From: DASRDZ01 sp035652335
GTDB lineage: Bacteria > Chloroflexota > Dormibacteria > Aeolococcales > Aeolococcaceae
Length of the DNA: 64,000 bases
Reading direction: 5' to 3'
NCBI GenBank assembly: GCA_035652335.1
Contig: DASRDZ010000044.1
Span: 1 to 64,000, forward strand
Shown here: positions 16,276 to 24,313 of the stretch, piece after piece
Position numbering within the stretch: position 1 is the stretch's first letter
How the letters are laid out: each line of letters opens with the position of its first letter
Program-made: the position numbers and the translations under genes
The notes under the pieces: generated by a model
Told to the model about the DNA's origin: nothing
What the model saw: only the letters and a program-made list of their open reading frames with translations
The model's database searches: none

Positions 16276-17181
16276 ATGGCGCACACGCAGCCGGGCATCT
16301 TCGCGCAGGGGACGCGCTCGCATCGCCAGCTCGAGTTCAGCGTGCCCGGCAACGCCGACATCGGGGCGATCGCGGCCGGCGTTCGCAGCCTGCGCGAACC
16401 CGCGGTGACGGCCGGCGGGTGCAACATCGTCATCGGCTTCGGCGCCGACCTCTGGCGCCGCGTCGCCGGGCACGACGCACCGCCGGGGCTGCGGGACTTC
16501 GACGCCCTGGACGGCGCGCGTCACCGGGCCCCCTCGACGCAGCGCGACATCTGGGTGTGGCTGCACGGCTCAGGGCCCGACGTCGTCCTCGACACGGCGC
16601 GCGCCGTCACCGCCGCGTTCAGCCCGGTGGCGACGCTGGAGCTGGACCAGCCGGCCTTCCTCTACCTCGACAGTCGCGACCTGACCGGCTTCGTCGACGG
16701 CACCGAGAACCCGCCGGTCGCGGACGCGCCGGCCACGGTGGCGATCCCCGGCGGGCCGGGCGAGGGGGGAAGCTTCGCCATGACCCAGCGCTACGTGCAC
16801 GACCTGGCCCGCTTCCACGCCCTTCCAGTCGAGCAGCAGGAGGCGGTCATCGGGCGCAGCAAGCCGGACAGCGTGGAGCTGGCCGACGCCGTCAAGCCGG
16901 CCACGGCGCACATCGCCCGCGTGGTCATCGAGGACGAGCAGGGCGACGAGCTCGAGATCTTCCGCCGCAGCACGCCCTTCGGTGACGTCGAGGAGCACGG
17001 GCTCTTCTTCATCGCCTTCAGCGTCGACCTGCAGCGGATCGACCGCATGCTGGCCCGCATCTTCGACACCGCGCGCGAGGGCACCGGCGACCGCCTCATG
17101 GACTTCACCACGGCGACCACCGGCTCGTACTGGTTCGTCCCCTCGCTCGACGAGGTCGACCTCCGCTTCGGCGAGGACTGA
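16276..17181 (+). CDS. DyP-type haem peroxidase
   Basis: This 301-aa dye-decolorising peroxidase is of the YfeX-like branch. The hallmark GxxDG motif is present in TGFVDGTENPP, which supplies the catalytic distal Asp. The YVHDLARFHALP segment and RRSTPFGDVEEHGLFFIAF fit the haem-binding C-terminal half. No Tat or Sec signal is visible at the N-terminus (AHTQPGIFAQGTRSH), so a cytoplasmic or encapsulated enzyme is likely; no encapsulin gene is nearby. ATG 16276 is chosen; an in-frame ATG at 16258 adds six residues. It oxidises diverse substrates with H2O2. Two methionine sulfoxide reductases lie within 5 kb. Confidence 0.92.
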   Translation: MAHTQPGIFAQGTRSHRQLEFSVPGNADIGAIAAGVRSLREPAVTAGGCNIVIGFGADLWRRVAGHDAPPGLRDFDALDGARHRAPSTQRDIWVWLHGSGPDVVLDTARAVTAAFSPVATLELDQPAFLYLDSRDLTGFVDGTENPPVADAPATVAIPGGPGEGGSFAMTQRYVHDLARFHALPVEQQEAVIGRSKPDSVELADAVKPATAHIARVVIEDEQGDELEIFRRSTPFGDVEEHGLFFIAFSVDLQRIDRMLARIFDTAREGTGDRLMDFTTATTGSYWFVPSLDEVDLRFGED

Positions 17182-17224
17182 CCCGGCGCACAGGCGCTCG
17201 ACCGGAGGTACGATCGCCCTCGCC

Positions 17225-17554
17225 ATGCTGATGCGCTGCCCCTTCGCCGTCCTCGGGCTCGACTCCGACCAGATGGCCGCATGCCCGGGGTACGACGGCG
17301 AGGTGGTCACCTTCGGTCTCGATCCCACGGCCGCACGCGGCACGGGGCGCACCTGCCTCCACCTCGGCGCCGAGCGCAGCACGCGCGGCTTCGTCGGGTC
17401 CTGCCATCACCCCGAGGCGGAGGTGATCCTCCCCGCGGCGGCGGCGCTCTGCCGCGCCGACATCTCCAACAACCGCCCGCGCGTGGTCATCGACCCGCTC
17501 GCCGAGGCCGCGCCACTGCCGCCGGGCGGCGCCAAGGGCACGCCCGCCGCCTAG
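17225..17554 (+). CDS. small cysteine-containing hypothetical protein
   Basis: I do not recognise a family for this 109-aa protein. Five cysteines are spread through it (MRCPFA, AACPGYDG, RTCLHLG, GSCHHPEAE, ALCRADI), two of them next to His or Pro, as in zinc or iron-sulfur binding loops. A GGAGG ribosome site precedes the ATG after the peroxidase stop, 43 bases away, so it may be co-transcribed with the DyP gene. It converges on msrA with one base between stops. A role in metal handling or redox alongside the peroxidase is only inferred from position. Confidence 0.55.
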   Translation: MLMRCPFAVLGLDSDQMAACPGYDGEVVTFGLDPTAARGTGRTCLHLGAERSTRGFVGSCHHPEAEVILPAAAALCRADISNNRPRVVIDPLAEAAPLPPGGAKGTPAA

Positions 17555-17555
17555 C

Positions 17556-18104
17556 CTAGGCGCCCGCCCGCAGCCGCGCCGCGTGCTTCTGGCGGAGCTT
17601 GAGCAGCTTGGGGTTGATCACCGCCTGGCAGTACCCCTGGTACGGATTGCGGGCGTAGTAGTCCTGGTGGTACTCCTCGGCCGGCCAGAAGCGGTCGAGG
17701 GGGACGATCTCGGTGACCACGGGGTCGTGCCAGTGCTCCTGCACCGCCGCCCTGGAGCGCTCCGCGGCGGCGCGCTGCGCCTCGTCGTGGACGAAGATCG
17801 CCGAGCGGTACTGGGTGCCGGTGTCGGCGCCCTGGCGGTTGAGCGTGGTGGGATCGTGGATCGACCAGAAGACGTCGAGGACGTCCTCGTAGGAGATGGA
17901 AGCGGGGTCGTACTCGACCTGCACCACCTCGGCATGGCCGGTCCTGCCGGTGCAGACCTGCTCGTACGAGGGGTCGTCGACGGTGCCACCCGCGTAGCCG
18001 CTGACCACGCGGGTGACACCCTCGATCTGCCGGTAGGCGGCGTCGAGGCACCAGAAGCAGCCCCCCGCCAGGGTTGCGACCTCGGTGCCGGGCGCGCTGC
18101 TCAC
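17556..18104 (-). CDS. msrA: peptide methionine sulfoxide reductase A
   Basis: This 182-aa enzyme repairs the S-diastereomer of methionine sulfoxide in proteins. The active-site motif GGCFWC places the catalytic Cys at residue 16. The family segments VVSGYAGG, GHAEVVQVEYDP, FWSIHDPTTLNRQG and DTGTQYRSAIF are all present, and the candidate resolving Cys is in QGYCQAV near the C-terminus. No signal peptide is seen, so it acts in the cytoplasm. The complementary msrB lies 3.1 kb away on the same strand. Confidence 0.96.
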   Translation of the reverse strand: MSSAPGTEVATLAGGCFWCLDAAYRQIEGVTRVVSGYAGGTVDDPSYEQVCTGRTGHAEVVQVEYDPASISYEDVLDVFWSIHDPTTLNRQGADTGTQYRSAIFVHDEAQRAAAERSRAAVQEHWHDPVVTEIVPLDRFWPAEEYHQDYYARNPYQGYCQAVINPKLLKLRQKHAARLRAGA

Positions 18105-18126
18105 CGGCCCAGCCTACGCCCGGCGG

Positions 18127-18762
18127 CTAGGCGGGTGGCGGTGGCGGCGGGGCGCCCCCACCCGAGGGCGGAGCGCTGGGCGGGGCCGCCGGAGGAGCCG
18201 CCGGAGGAGGCGGCGTGCCGTACGACGGCGGCGGGGGCGGCGGTGCCGCGGCGGCGGGCGGCGTGCCGTAGCCGCCGGGAGCGGTGGACGGGCCGCCGCT
18301 CGTCACCTTCGGGGGCTCGGACTGCTTGAGGTATCCGCCGGCGATGGTGAGCGCCCCCCCGACGATGGCGACGAACAGACCGAAGCTCGGACCCGCGGAA
18401 ACGCCGAAGCTGTTGAGCCCCCCGAGGGACGAGTTGCCGTCGACCCAGAAGAGGATGGCGCCGAGCACCTCGAGACCGCCGAGGATCATGAACAGCATCC
18501 CGTCACTGACCCCCCAGTGGGGCAGCTTCATCTGCTCGCTCAAAGGGCCGCGGAGGAGCCAGAGGCCCAGGACCAGGAGCCAGGCCACGAAGGACAGCAG
18601 GCCCCAGCGGTGGAAGCCGTCGACGGAGTCGCTCAGGCTCAGGTACGACTCGCTGTACCAGGGGAGGAACATCGCGATCAGCACCACCAACGACCCGCCG
18701 AGGATCGCCTTGTCCCCGTTGGTCAGGTCGTCGATGAAGTTTCCGGCCGTGTTGTCAGGCAT
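18127..18762 (-). CDS. four-helix membrane protein with proline-rich tail
   Basis: This 211-aa protein of unknown function has four hydrophobic helices in the first 135 residues (AILGGSLVVLIAMFLPWYSE; LSFVAWLLVLGLWLL; FMILGGLEVLGAILFWV; FGLFVAIVGGALTIAGGYL). A 70-residue tail of Pro, Gly, Ala and Tyr repeats (YGTPP) ends in a run of prolines. Such tails mediate weak self-assembly or cytoskeletal contacts in some bacteria; nothing more specific can be read. The ATG at 18762 lies about 120 bases downstream of the sedolisin gene stop. It is not homologous to its neighbours. Confidence 0.72.
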   Translation of the reverse strand: MPDNTAGNFIDDLTNGDKAILGGSLVVLIAMFLPWYSESYLSLSDSVDGFHRWGLLSFVAWLLVLGLWLLRGPLSEQMKLPHWGVSDGMLFMILGGLEVLGAILFWVDGNSSLGGLNSFGVSAGPSFGLFVAIVGGALTIAGGYLKQSEPPKVTSGGPSTAPGGYGTPPAAAAPPPPPPSYGTPPPPAAPPAAPPSAPPSGGGAPPPPPPA

Positions 18763-18881
18763 CGGGTTCCCTCGTTGGCTGCTTGTGATGCGGTTCCGGC
18801 CATCTCCTGCGAGATCCTGCCCGGACTCGGCCGAATGGTATGCCCGGCCCGCCACAGCGTCAATGAGAGGCGAGCGTGTTC

Positions 18882-20729
18882 CTAGCGGTGGACCGTGATC
18901 GACGCGGTGCCCTTGAGCGAGCCCACGGTGGCCGTGATCGTCCCCGAGCCGGTGCTGCTGCCCGCCGTGAACGTCGCCGAGCCGCCCGAGATGTTGCTGA
19001 ACGTGCCCAGCGCCGGGCTCACCGACCACGACGGGGTGGTGGTGAGGGCGACCGCATTCCCGTAGGCGTCCTGGCCGCTGGCGGTGAAGACGACCCTGCC
19101 ACGCCGCGCGATGCTCGCACTCGCCGGCGAGAGCACCACCCTGGCCAGGGCGCCTGCGTTGACCTTCTCGGTCTGCGTCGCAGAGCTGTAGCCGCTCGAC
19201 GCGGCGGTGAGCACCGGGCTGCCCGCGGCGGTGTCCTCGTAGTAGAAGCTGGCGCCGCCACTGCCCACGGGCACGGTCAGCGTGCTGCTCCAGGGCCCGC
19301 TCGCCGAGGTGGCGAACAGCCCCTTGGCGCTGCTGCTGCTCAGCGACACGCTGATCGGCGAGGCCGGCGCCGGCGACACCGCGACGCTCATCGCGCCGCT
19401 CGCCTGTCCTGCGGTGAGCGTCTGCGCCGCGGAGGTGAAGGAGAGCGCGCCGAGGGCCGGCTGCGCGGGACCGAAGGCGGCGCTGTTGTTGGGCGTGCCC
19501 AGGCCGGTGGGGCCGTCGTACCCGGCGGCGGCGGTGCACAGGTAGCTGCCGCCGCAGGAGCCGTTGCTGCCCGAGAGGATGTCGAAGAGGGCCGAGGTCT
19601 GCGCATAGGGATACGAGGCGGGCGTGTCGCCGGAGCCGGGGCGGCCGGCCAGCGCGTACACGCTGGCGACGATCGGCGAGGCGACGCTGGTGCCGCCGAA
19701 GACCAGCCAGCCGGACTGGCCGTAGGTGTCGTACACCCAGACGCCGGTGTTGGGATCGGCGACCGCGCTGACGTCGGCGACGGTGCGGTTGGAGCAGCCG
19801 GAGTCCTTCTGCCAGGTGGGCTTGCCGACGAAGGCGCTGCAACCGCTGCCGGCGCCGCTCCAGGCGGTCTCGGTGGCGTTGCGCGTTCCGGTGTTGGTGG
19901 CCTGGTTCAGCGTCGTGCCGCCGACCGCGGTGACGGTGCCGGAGGCGGCGGGGAACTCCACGCCGTAGCCGCTGTCGCCCGAGCTGGCGGTGATGGCCAC
20001 GCCGGGATGGTTGTAGTAGGAGGCGCTGTCGGCGGTCTCGCCGCTGTACTCGCCGCCGCCGTAGCTGTTGCTCACCGCCACCGCGCCCAGGGCCACCGCC
20101 TCGTTGACGGCGGCGCCGAGGTTGGCCAGCGAGTTGTCGTCAGCCTCGACCAGAAGGATGTGGCAGTTGGGGCAGATGGCGCTGACCATGTCGAGGTCGA
20201 GCGAGATCTCCTCCGACCAGCCGGTGTCGGCGGCGGGATAGGTGGTGCCGCCGCGCTGGTTCACCTTGGTGAAGCAGCCCGTGCCGCAGGCGGGGATGCC
20301 GAAGTACGACCGGTAGCTGGCCAGGTTGGCGGCCGCGTTGGGGTCGTCGTAGGCGTCGACGATGGCCACGGTGAGACCGCTGCCGCCGCTGACGTTGAGG
20401 TTGTACGCCGAGCGCAGGTACGCGGGGTCGTAGCCGCCGTTGTTGCCAATGGCGTTGGGCGAGGCCGTTGTGCCGGGACGTGCCGGGGTGGCGCTTCGGG
20501 CGCGCGCGTCGATGCGCACGTGCGCGCTGCACGAGGCGAAGCCGCGCGGCGCGGCGGGGCAGGCGTTGACGTCGAGCTCGCCGCCGTTGCCCTGATGCAC
20601 GCGGGCGACGCCGGACTGCAGCGTCGCGTTGTCGCTCCTGGCCATCACCGGCGCGGAGAAGGCGCCCGCGCCGACGGCGGCGAGCGCGGCGGCCACCGCA
20701 AGGCCGAGCGGTCTGGTTCCTCTGCCCAT
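18882..20729 (-). CDS. secreted S53 (sedolisin) family serine-carboxyl peptidase
   Basis: This 615-aa secreted protease starts with a Sec signal (residues 1-30, cleavage after APVMA). The sedolisin catalytic set is complete: Glu174 and Asp178 in WSEEISLDLD, oxyanion Asp252 in ASSGDSGYG, and Ser348 in FGGTSVASP. The calcium-site region (AAGYDGPTGLGTPN) closes the catalytic domain near residue 420. The remaining 190 residues are two Ig-like/Big beta domains (VVLSPASASIARRGRVVFTASG; SATFTAGSSTGSGTITATVG). The propeptide appears very short compared with classical kumamolisins. Acidic-pH endopeptidase activity is expected from the family. ATG 20729 places the signal at the N-terminus. Confidence 0.9.
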   Translation of the reverse strand: MGRGTRPLGLAVAAALAAVGAGAFSAPVMARSDNATLQSGVARVHQGNGGELDVNACPAAPRGFASCSAHVRIDARARSATPARPGTTASPNAIGNNGGYDPAYLRSAYNLNVSGGSGLTVAIVDAYDDPNAAANLASYRSYFGIPACGTGCFTKVNQRGGTTYPAADTGWSEEISLDLDMVSAICPNCHILLVEADDNSLANLGAAVNEAVALGAVAVSNSYGGGEYSGETADSASYYNHPGVAITASSGDSGYGVEFPAASGTVTAVGGTTLNQATNTGTRNATETAWSGAGSGCSAFVGKPTWQKDSGCSNRTVADVSAVADPNTGVWVYDTYGQSGWLVFGGTSVASPIVASVYALAGRPGSGDTPASYPYAQTSALFDILSGSNGSCGGSYLCTAAAGYDGPTGLGTPNNSAAFGPAQPALGALSFTSAAQTLTAGQASGAMSVAVSPAPASPISVSLSSSSAKGLFATSASGPWSSTLTVPVGSGGASFYYEDTAAGSPVLTAASSGYSSATQTEKVNAGALARVVLSPASASIARRGRVVFTASGQDAYGNAVALTTTPSWSVSPALGTFSNISGGSATFTAGSSTGSGTITATVGSLKGTASITVHR

Positions 20730-20827
20730 CGTGAGGCGCACACTACCGGTCTGCGGTCTTCGCGGCAACGTGACCGCTGTCAAGATGTGTGAAGGTCTGC
20801 GCGCGTTTCCGTCATCTCCAGGAGGGC

Positions 20828-21184
20828 ATGCCCGTGATCACCGGAGTGCACGCGATCCTCTACACGCGGGATCCGGAGGGGCTTCGCGCATTCTTCCGCG
20901 ACGTGCTCGACCTCCCCTCGGTCGACGCGGGAGGCGGCTGGCTCATCTTCGGGCTGCCACCCGCGGAGCTGGGCATCCACCCCGACGACGGGCCGACCCG
21001 GTCGGAGCTCTACCTGCTCTGCGACGACATCGAGGCGACCATGGCCGCGCTCCGCGCCAAGGGCGTCGAGTTCACCCGCGAGGTGTCGCAGGAGCGCTGG
21101 GGCCTGGTGACGGCGCTGCGGCTTCCGGACGGCGGTGAGCTGCCCGTCTACCAGCCCAGCCACCCGGTGGCCGCCGGGCGCTAG
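20828..21184 (+). CDS. VOC/glyoxalase-like protein
   Basis: This 118-aa single-module vicinal-oxygen-chelate protein has beta-alpha-beta-beta-beta units (ITGVHAILYTRDPEGLRAFFRDVLDLP; ELYLLCDDIEATMAALRAKGVEF). Candidate metal residues are His in GVHAIL, Glu in RSELYLL and Glu in GGELPVY. The substrate is unknown; relatives include glyoxalases, antibiotic-binding proteins and dioxygenases. AGGAGG at 20820-20825 precedes the ATG at very short spacing; the GTG at 20834 has the more usual spacing, so the true start may be two codons later. The stop codon shares the palindrome CTAG with the convergent msrB stop. Confidence 0.82.
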   Translation: MPVITGVHAILYTRDPEGLRAFFRDVLDLPSVDAGGGWLIFGLPPAELGIHPDDGPTRSELYLLCDDIEATMAALRAKGVEFTREVSQERWGLVTALRLPDGGELPVYQPSHPVAAGR

Positions 21185-21585
21185 CGCTTCTGCAGGTCGA
21201 GCGCCGCGGAGTTCATGCAGTAGCGCGGCAGGCCGTCGGGGCCGTCGTCGAAGACGTGCCCGAGGTGGCCGCCGCAACGCGCGCAGACCACCTCGACCCG
21301 GCGCATGAACAGGCTCCTGTCCTCGCGCAGCACCACCGCATCGGCCACCGCCGGCGCGGTGAAGCTGGGCCAGCCGGTGCCGGAGTCGAACTTCGTCTCG
21401 CTGTCGAAGAGCAGCGCGCCGCAGCCGGCGCAGTGGTAGCTGCCGTCGTCGTGGACGTTCCAGTACTCGCCGGTGAAGGCGCGCTCGGTGCCCGCCTGGC
21501 GCAGCACGTGGAACTGCTCAGGAGTGAGGCGCTCGCGCCACTCCTGCTCGGACTGCGGGACGTCCCGCTCGATGTCGGCGCTCAT
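21181..21585 (-). CDS. msrB: peptide methionine sulfoxide reductase B
   Basis: This 134-aa enzyme reduces the R-diastereomer of methionine sulfoxide. Structural zinc cysteines are C52/C55 and C101/C104 (CAGC, CARC), and the catalytic Cys is C123 in RYCMNSAAL. The signature FDSGTGWPSF is intact. It is cytoplasmic. It complements msrA at 17556, with the sedolisin, VOC and membrane-protein genes between them. Its 3' end overlaps the VOC gene by four bases. Confidence 0.96.
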   Translation of the reverse strand: MSADIERDVPQSEQEWRERLTPEQFHVLRQAGTERAFTGEYWNVHDDGSYHCAGCGALLFDSETKFDSGTGWPSFTAPAVADAVVLREDRSLFMRRVEVVCARCGGHLGHVFDDGPDGLPRYCMNSAALDLQKR

Positions 21586-21594
21586 GCGGCCATG

Positions 21595-21798
21595 CTACCT
21601 CCGGCCGCGCAGCAGCGCCTCGCCGACCACGAGCAGGGCCAGCGCGCCGGCCATCGCGAAGCCCGCGGCGGCGCCGGGGAAGGCACGGGCCAGCGCCCAG
21701 CCGCCCGCCAGCACGCAGAGCGCGATGGCGGCGGACACCCAGCCGGTCATGAACAGGCCGAGGACCCCGGCGGCGGCGGTGCGCACCGCGCGCAGCAT
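21595..21798 (-). CDS. small membrane protein coupled to the COG4280 gene
   Basis: This 67-aa protein is essentially two transmembrane helices (GVLGLFMTGWVSAAIALCVLAGGWALA; AAGFAMAGALALLVVGEALL) with an Arg-rich end. Its ATG overlaps the stop of the upstream COG4280 gene (ATGA), so it is translationally coupled and likely a small subunit or stabiliser of that membrane protein. No family is recognised. Confidence 0.65.
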   Translation of the reverse strand: MLRAVRTAAAGVLGLFMTGWVSAAIALCVLAGGWALARAFPGAAAGFAMAGALALLVVGEALLRGRR

Positions 21799-22553
21799 CA
21801 GGCCGGCTCGGGCAGCGAGGCGTGGCGGGTCGAGGAGCGCAGCAGCGCGACGCTGAGCCGCGCCGCGCCGGTGTAGACCGCGACCAGCGCCAGCACCGAG
21901 ACGGCGTCGAGCGGCCAGCGCACGCCGAAGCCCTCGCCCGCCCAGAATGTGCCAAGGCTGGCCAGAAGAACGCCGACGGTGTGCTTGATCGTGTTCTCCG
22001 GCACGCGCGTCAGCGGCCGTCGCAGCACGACCCCGAGGGAGGCGACCACCACCATGGCCGCGACGCCGCCGAGCCCGGCGACGCCCAGCTCGCGGCTGGT
22101 GGCGCCGACGGCGAAGACGATGAACGCGACCTCCAGCCCCTCCAGGAACACGCCCTTGAAGGCGAGCGCGAAGGCGGGCCAGTCGACCCCGGCGAGCGAG
22201 CCGCCGATGCCCGCGCTCCGCGCCGTGCTGGCGAAGCGGTCGCGCTCGTCGGAGAGGGGCAGCACGCCCGCCGAGCGGAGGATCGCCTTGTGCAGCCAGC
22301 GCAGCCCGAAGAGCAGCACCAACCCGCCGATCACCGACTTCAGGACCGAGTCGGGCACGCGTGTGGTGATCACGTGGCCCAGGCTCAGCACCAGCGCCGC
22401 GAGCACCAGGAGGGCGGCGAGCGTCCCCTGCAACGGGGCGCGCCAGCCGCGGGTGACGCCGACGGCGAGGACGATGGTGAGCGCCTCCACCGACTCCACG
22501 GCGGAGCCGAGGAAGGCGGCGCCGAAGCCCCAGCCGGCAGAACCCATGCCCAC
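21798..22553 (-). CDS. COG4280-type membrane protein, FTR1-like
   Basis: This 251-aa polytopic membrane protein has about seven helices. Two internally similar halves each carry a Glu-rich intramembrane motif (SAVESVEALTIVLAVG and GVFLEGLEVAFIVFAVG), like the REGLE-type motifs of the FTR1 iron permease and related cation transporters. The acidic residues within helices suggest metal-ion transport, but the ion is not known for COG4280. It is followed by a 67-aa two-helix protein with an ATGA overlap. The gene is read away from the SDR gene upstream. Confidence 0.78.
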   Translation of the reverse strand: MGMGSAGWGFGAAFLGSAVESVEALTIVLAVGVTRGWRAPLQGTLAALLVLAALVLSLGHVITTRVPDSVLKSVIGGLVLLFGLRWLHKAILRSAGVLPLSDERDRFASTARSAGIGGSLAGVDWPAFALAFKGVFLEGLEVAFIVFAVGATSRELGVAGLGGVAAMVVVASLGVVLRRPLTRVPENTIKHTVGVLLASLGTFWAGEGFGVRWPLDAVSVLALVAVYTGAARLSVALLRSSTRHASLPEPA

Positions 22554-22597
22554 AGGCTAGCAACGGCGGTCTGCGCCCCGCGCCGCCGGGGCGCCGC

Positions 22598-23386
22598 TCA
22601 GCGGAGCAGCGCGGTCATGCCCCCGTCGACGGTGACGCAGGCGCCGGTGACGAACGAGGCGCGCGGCGAGGCGAGGAAGAGGACGACCTCGGCGACCTCC
22701 TCGGCCGCGGCAACGCGCCCGAGCGGATGCAGCTTCGCCCAGTCGCCGAGCGCGGCGTCGACGTCGAGCCCGAGGTCGCCGGCCGCGGCTCGCAGCATCG
22801 GCGTGTCGACCGAGCCGGGCGCGACGCAGTTGACGCGCACCTCGGGCGCGTGGTCGGCGGCCATGGCGCGGGTGAGGCCGAGCACGGCGTGCTTGCTTGT
22901 GACGTACGCCGCGGAGCCGCGCAGCGCCGCCAGCGACTGCACCGACGCGACGTTGACCACCGCGCCGCGCCGGCGCTGCAGCGACGGCACGAGATGGTGC
23001 GCGGTGAGGTACATGCTCTTGAGGTTGGTCGCCATCACCTCGTCCCAGGTCGACTCCGCCGTGTCGACGACCGTGCCGTAGCGCTGGATGCCGGCGGAGT
23101 TGACCAGGACGTCCACCTCGCCGTGGCGCTGAAGGACCTGGGCGGCCATGGTCGCGACCTGCGCGGCGTCGGACACGTCGGCGGCGACGGCGTCGGCGTC
23201 GGCGCCGCCGGCGCGGAGCTCTTCGGCCGCGCTGCTCGCCGCGTTGCGGTCACGATCGACAAGAACCACCGCCGCTCCGGCGCCGGCGAGGGCACGCGCG
23301 CAGGCGTTGCCGATGCCGGCGGCGGCACCGGTGACCACGGCGATCCTGCCGCTCAGCTCGGAGCGGTCACGGTCGGGTGCGGGCAT
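22598..23386 (-). CDS. short-chain dehydrogenase/reductase
   Basis: This 262-aa classical SDR has a Rossmann fold with the nucleotide motif TGAAAGIGNA (about 19-28), the NSAG motif, and a catalytic Ser/Tyr/Lys set (NVASVQS, then YVTSK). VLVDRDRN after strand two has an Asp at the position that usually favours NAD over NADP. The substrate cannot be read; the closest-looking relatives reduce 3-oxo or sugar alcohols. It stands alone between unrelated genes. Confidence 0.88.
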   Translation of the reverse strand: MPAPDRDRSELSGRIAVVTGAAAGIGNACARALAGAGAAVVLVDRDRNAASSAAEELRAGGADADAVAADVSDAAQVATMAAQVLQRHGEVDVLVNSAGIQRYGTVVDTAESTWDEVMATNLKSMYLTAHHLVPSLQRRRGAVVNVASVQSLAALRGSAAYVTSKHAVLGLTRAMAADHAPEVRVNCVAPGSVDTPMLRAAAGDLGLDVDAALGDWAKLHPLGRVAAAEEVAEVVLFLASPRASFVTGACVTVDGGMTALLR

Positions 23387-23415
23387 CGCGGCGCATTATC
23401 ACGGCCGCGGCCCGG

Positions 23416-24276
23416 TCAGGGCAGGTTGTCGAGGCCCTTGCGGCAGGCCGGCGCGATCTCCTGCAGCTTCGCCGTCTCGGCGTTGAAGTCGCCGCTGGCC
23501 CCGTCGTCGAGCGCGGTGAAGACGCCGGTGAGGCAGGTGCCCAGGTTGCTGATCTCGGTGTTGTTCTGCGAGACCGTCGCCTTGACCCCGTCCAGCTCCT
23601 GCTGGGTGCTGGCCAGCGCCTGCTTGGTGCCCTCGAGCTGGCTCTGCGTGTCGGAGAGCGTCTGCTTGGTCGAGGCGAGGTTGCGCTGCGTGGTGTGCAG
23701 GGTGCTGGTGGTGCCGGCCAGGGTGGCCTCGGTGGTGTGCAGGGTGCTGTGCGTCTGCACGTCGTTGACCACCGTGTAGGCGAGGCCGCCGGCCAGGGCG
23801 AGGATGGCGGTCGCCACCGCGGCGCGAGGGAACCAGCTGCGGCGCCAGACCCAGGCGCGCGGGGGCCTCGGGGCAACCGCGACGTACGACGGCGCTGGCG
23901 GCCACGGTGCGACGGGCGCCGCGGCGGGAGCCGGGTCCACGGGCGGAGGCCAGGCGGCGAGGGCCGGCTCCGGCGGAGTCGCCCAGGGGGCGGGGGCCGG
24001 ATCCATCGGCGGAGCCCAGGGCGCGGGGGCGGCGAGGGCCGGCTGCGGCGGAGTCGCCCAGGGGGCGGGGGCCGGAGGCGCCGGCGCCGGTGGCGCGGGC
24101 TCGGCGGCCACCGGCGCAGCCCCGGCCGTCGCCTCCACCACCTCGCCCGGCAGCGGCGCGAAGCGGGGCGCTGCGACCTCGGCCACGGGCGTCGCGGGCG
24201 CACCGACCTCGCGCCCGCAGTGGCGGCAGAACCTCCAGGCGGCCTCCACGTCGTTGCCGCAGTTGCTGCACATCAT
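23416..24276 (-). CDS. zinc-ribbon membrane protein with coiled-coil ectodomain
   Basis: This 286-aa protein has four parts. A cytoplasmic zinc ribbon (Cys3, Cys6, Cys17, Cys20) leads into a 110-residue linker of Ala, Pro and Trp repeats. One transmembrane helix follows (about residues 135-155; AAVATAILALAGGLAYTVV), then an extracytoplasmic coiled coil with regular heptads (TLHTTEATLAG, TLHTTQRNLAS, LSDTQSQLEG, LASTQQELDG). The linker contains a 46-base DNA repeat. The same layout (zinc ribbon, linker, helix, coiled coil) occurs in the adjacent protease gene upstream, suggesting the two proteins work together, perhaps by pairing their coiled coils. No enzymatic motif is visible. Confidence 0.75.
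   Translation of the reverse strand: MMCSNCGNDVEAAWRFCRHCGREVGAPATPVAEVAAPRFAPLPGEVVEATAGAAPVAAEPAPPAPAPPAPAPWATPPQPALAAPAPWAPPMDPAPAPWATPPEPALAAWPPPVDPAPAAAPVAPWPPAPSYVAVAPRPPRAWVWRRSWFPRAAVATAILALAGGLAYTVVNDVQTHSTLHTTEATLAGTTSTLHTTQRNLASTKQTLSDTQSQLEGTKQALASTQQELDGVKATVSQNNTEISNLGTCLTGVFTALDDGASGDFNAETAKLQEIAPACRKGLDNLP
23956..24001. repeat. 46-base direct repeat, copy 1
   Basis: This is a repeat within the Pro/Ala/Trp linker of the zinc-ribbon gene. Copy 2 is at 24031-24076; the two differ at one base and are spaced by 75 bases (25 codons), so they are in frame. Confidence 0.8.
24031..24076. repeat. 46-base direct repeat, copy 2
   Basis: This is the second copy of the linker repeat. Near-identity at the DNA level, not just the protein level, indicates recent duplication and a site where the linker could expand or contract by recombination. 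Confidence 0.8.
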
Positions 24277-24313
24277 GTCCGTTACTCCTGCCCCTCCCGG
24301 GCGCTCGTGGTGC

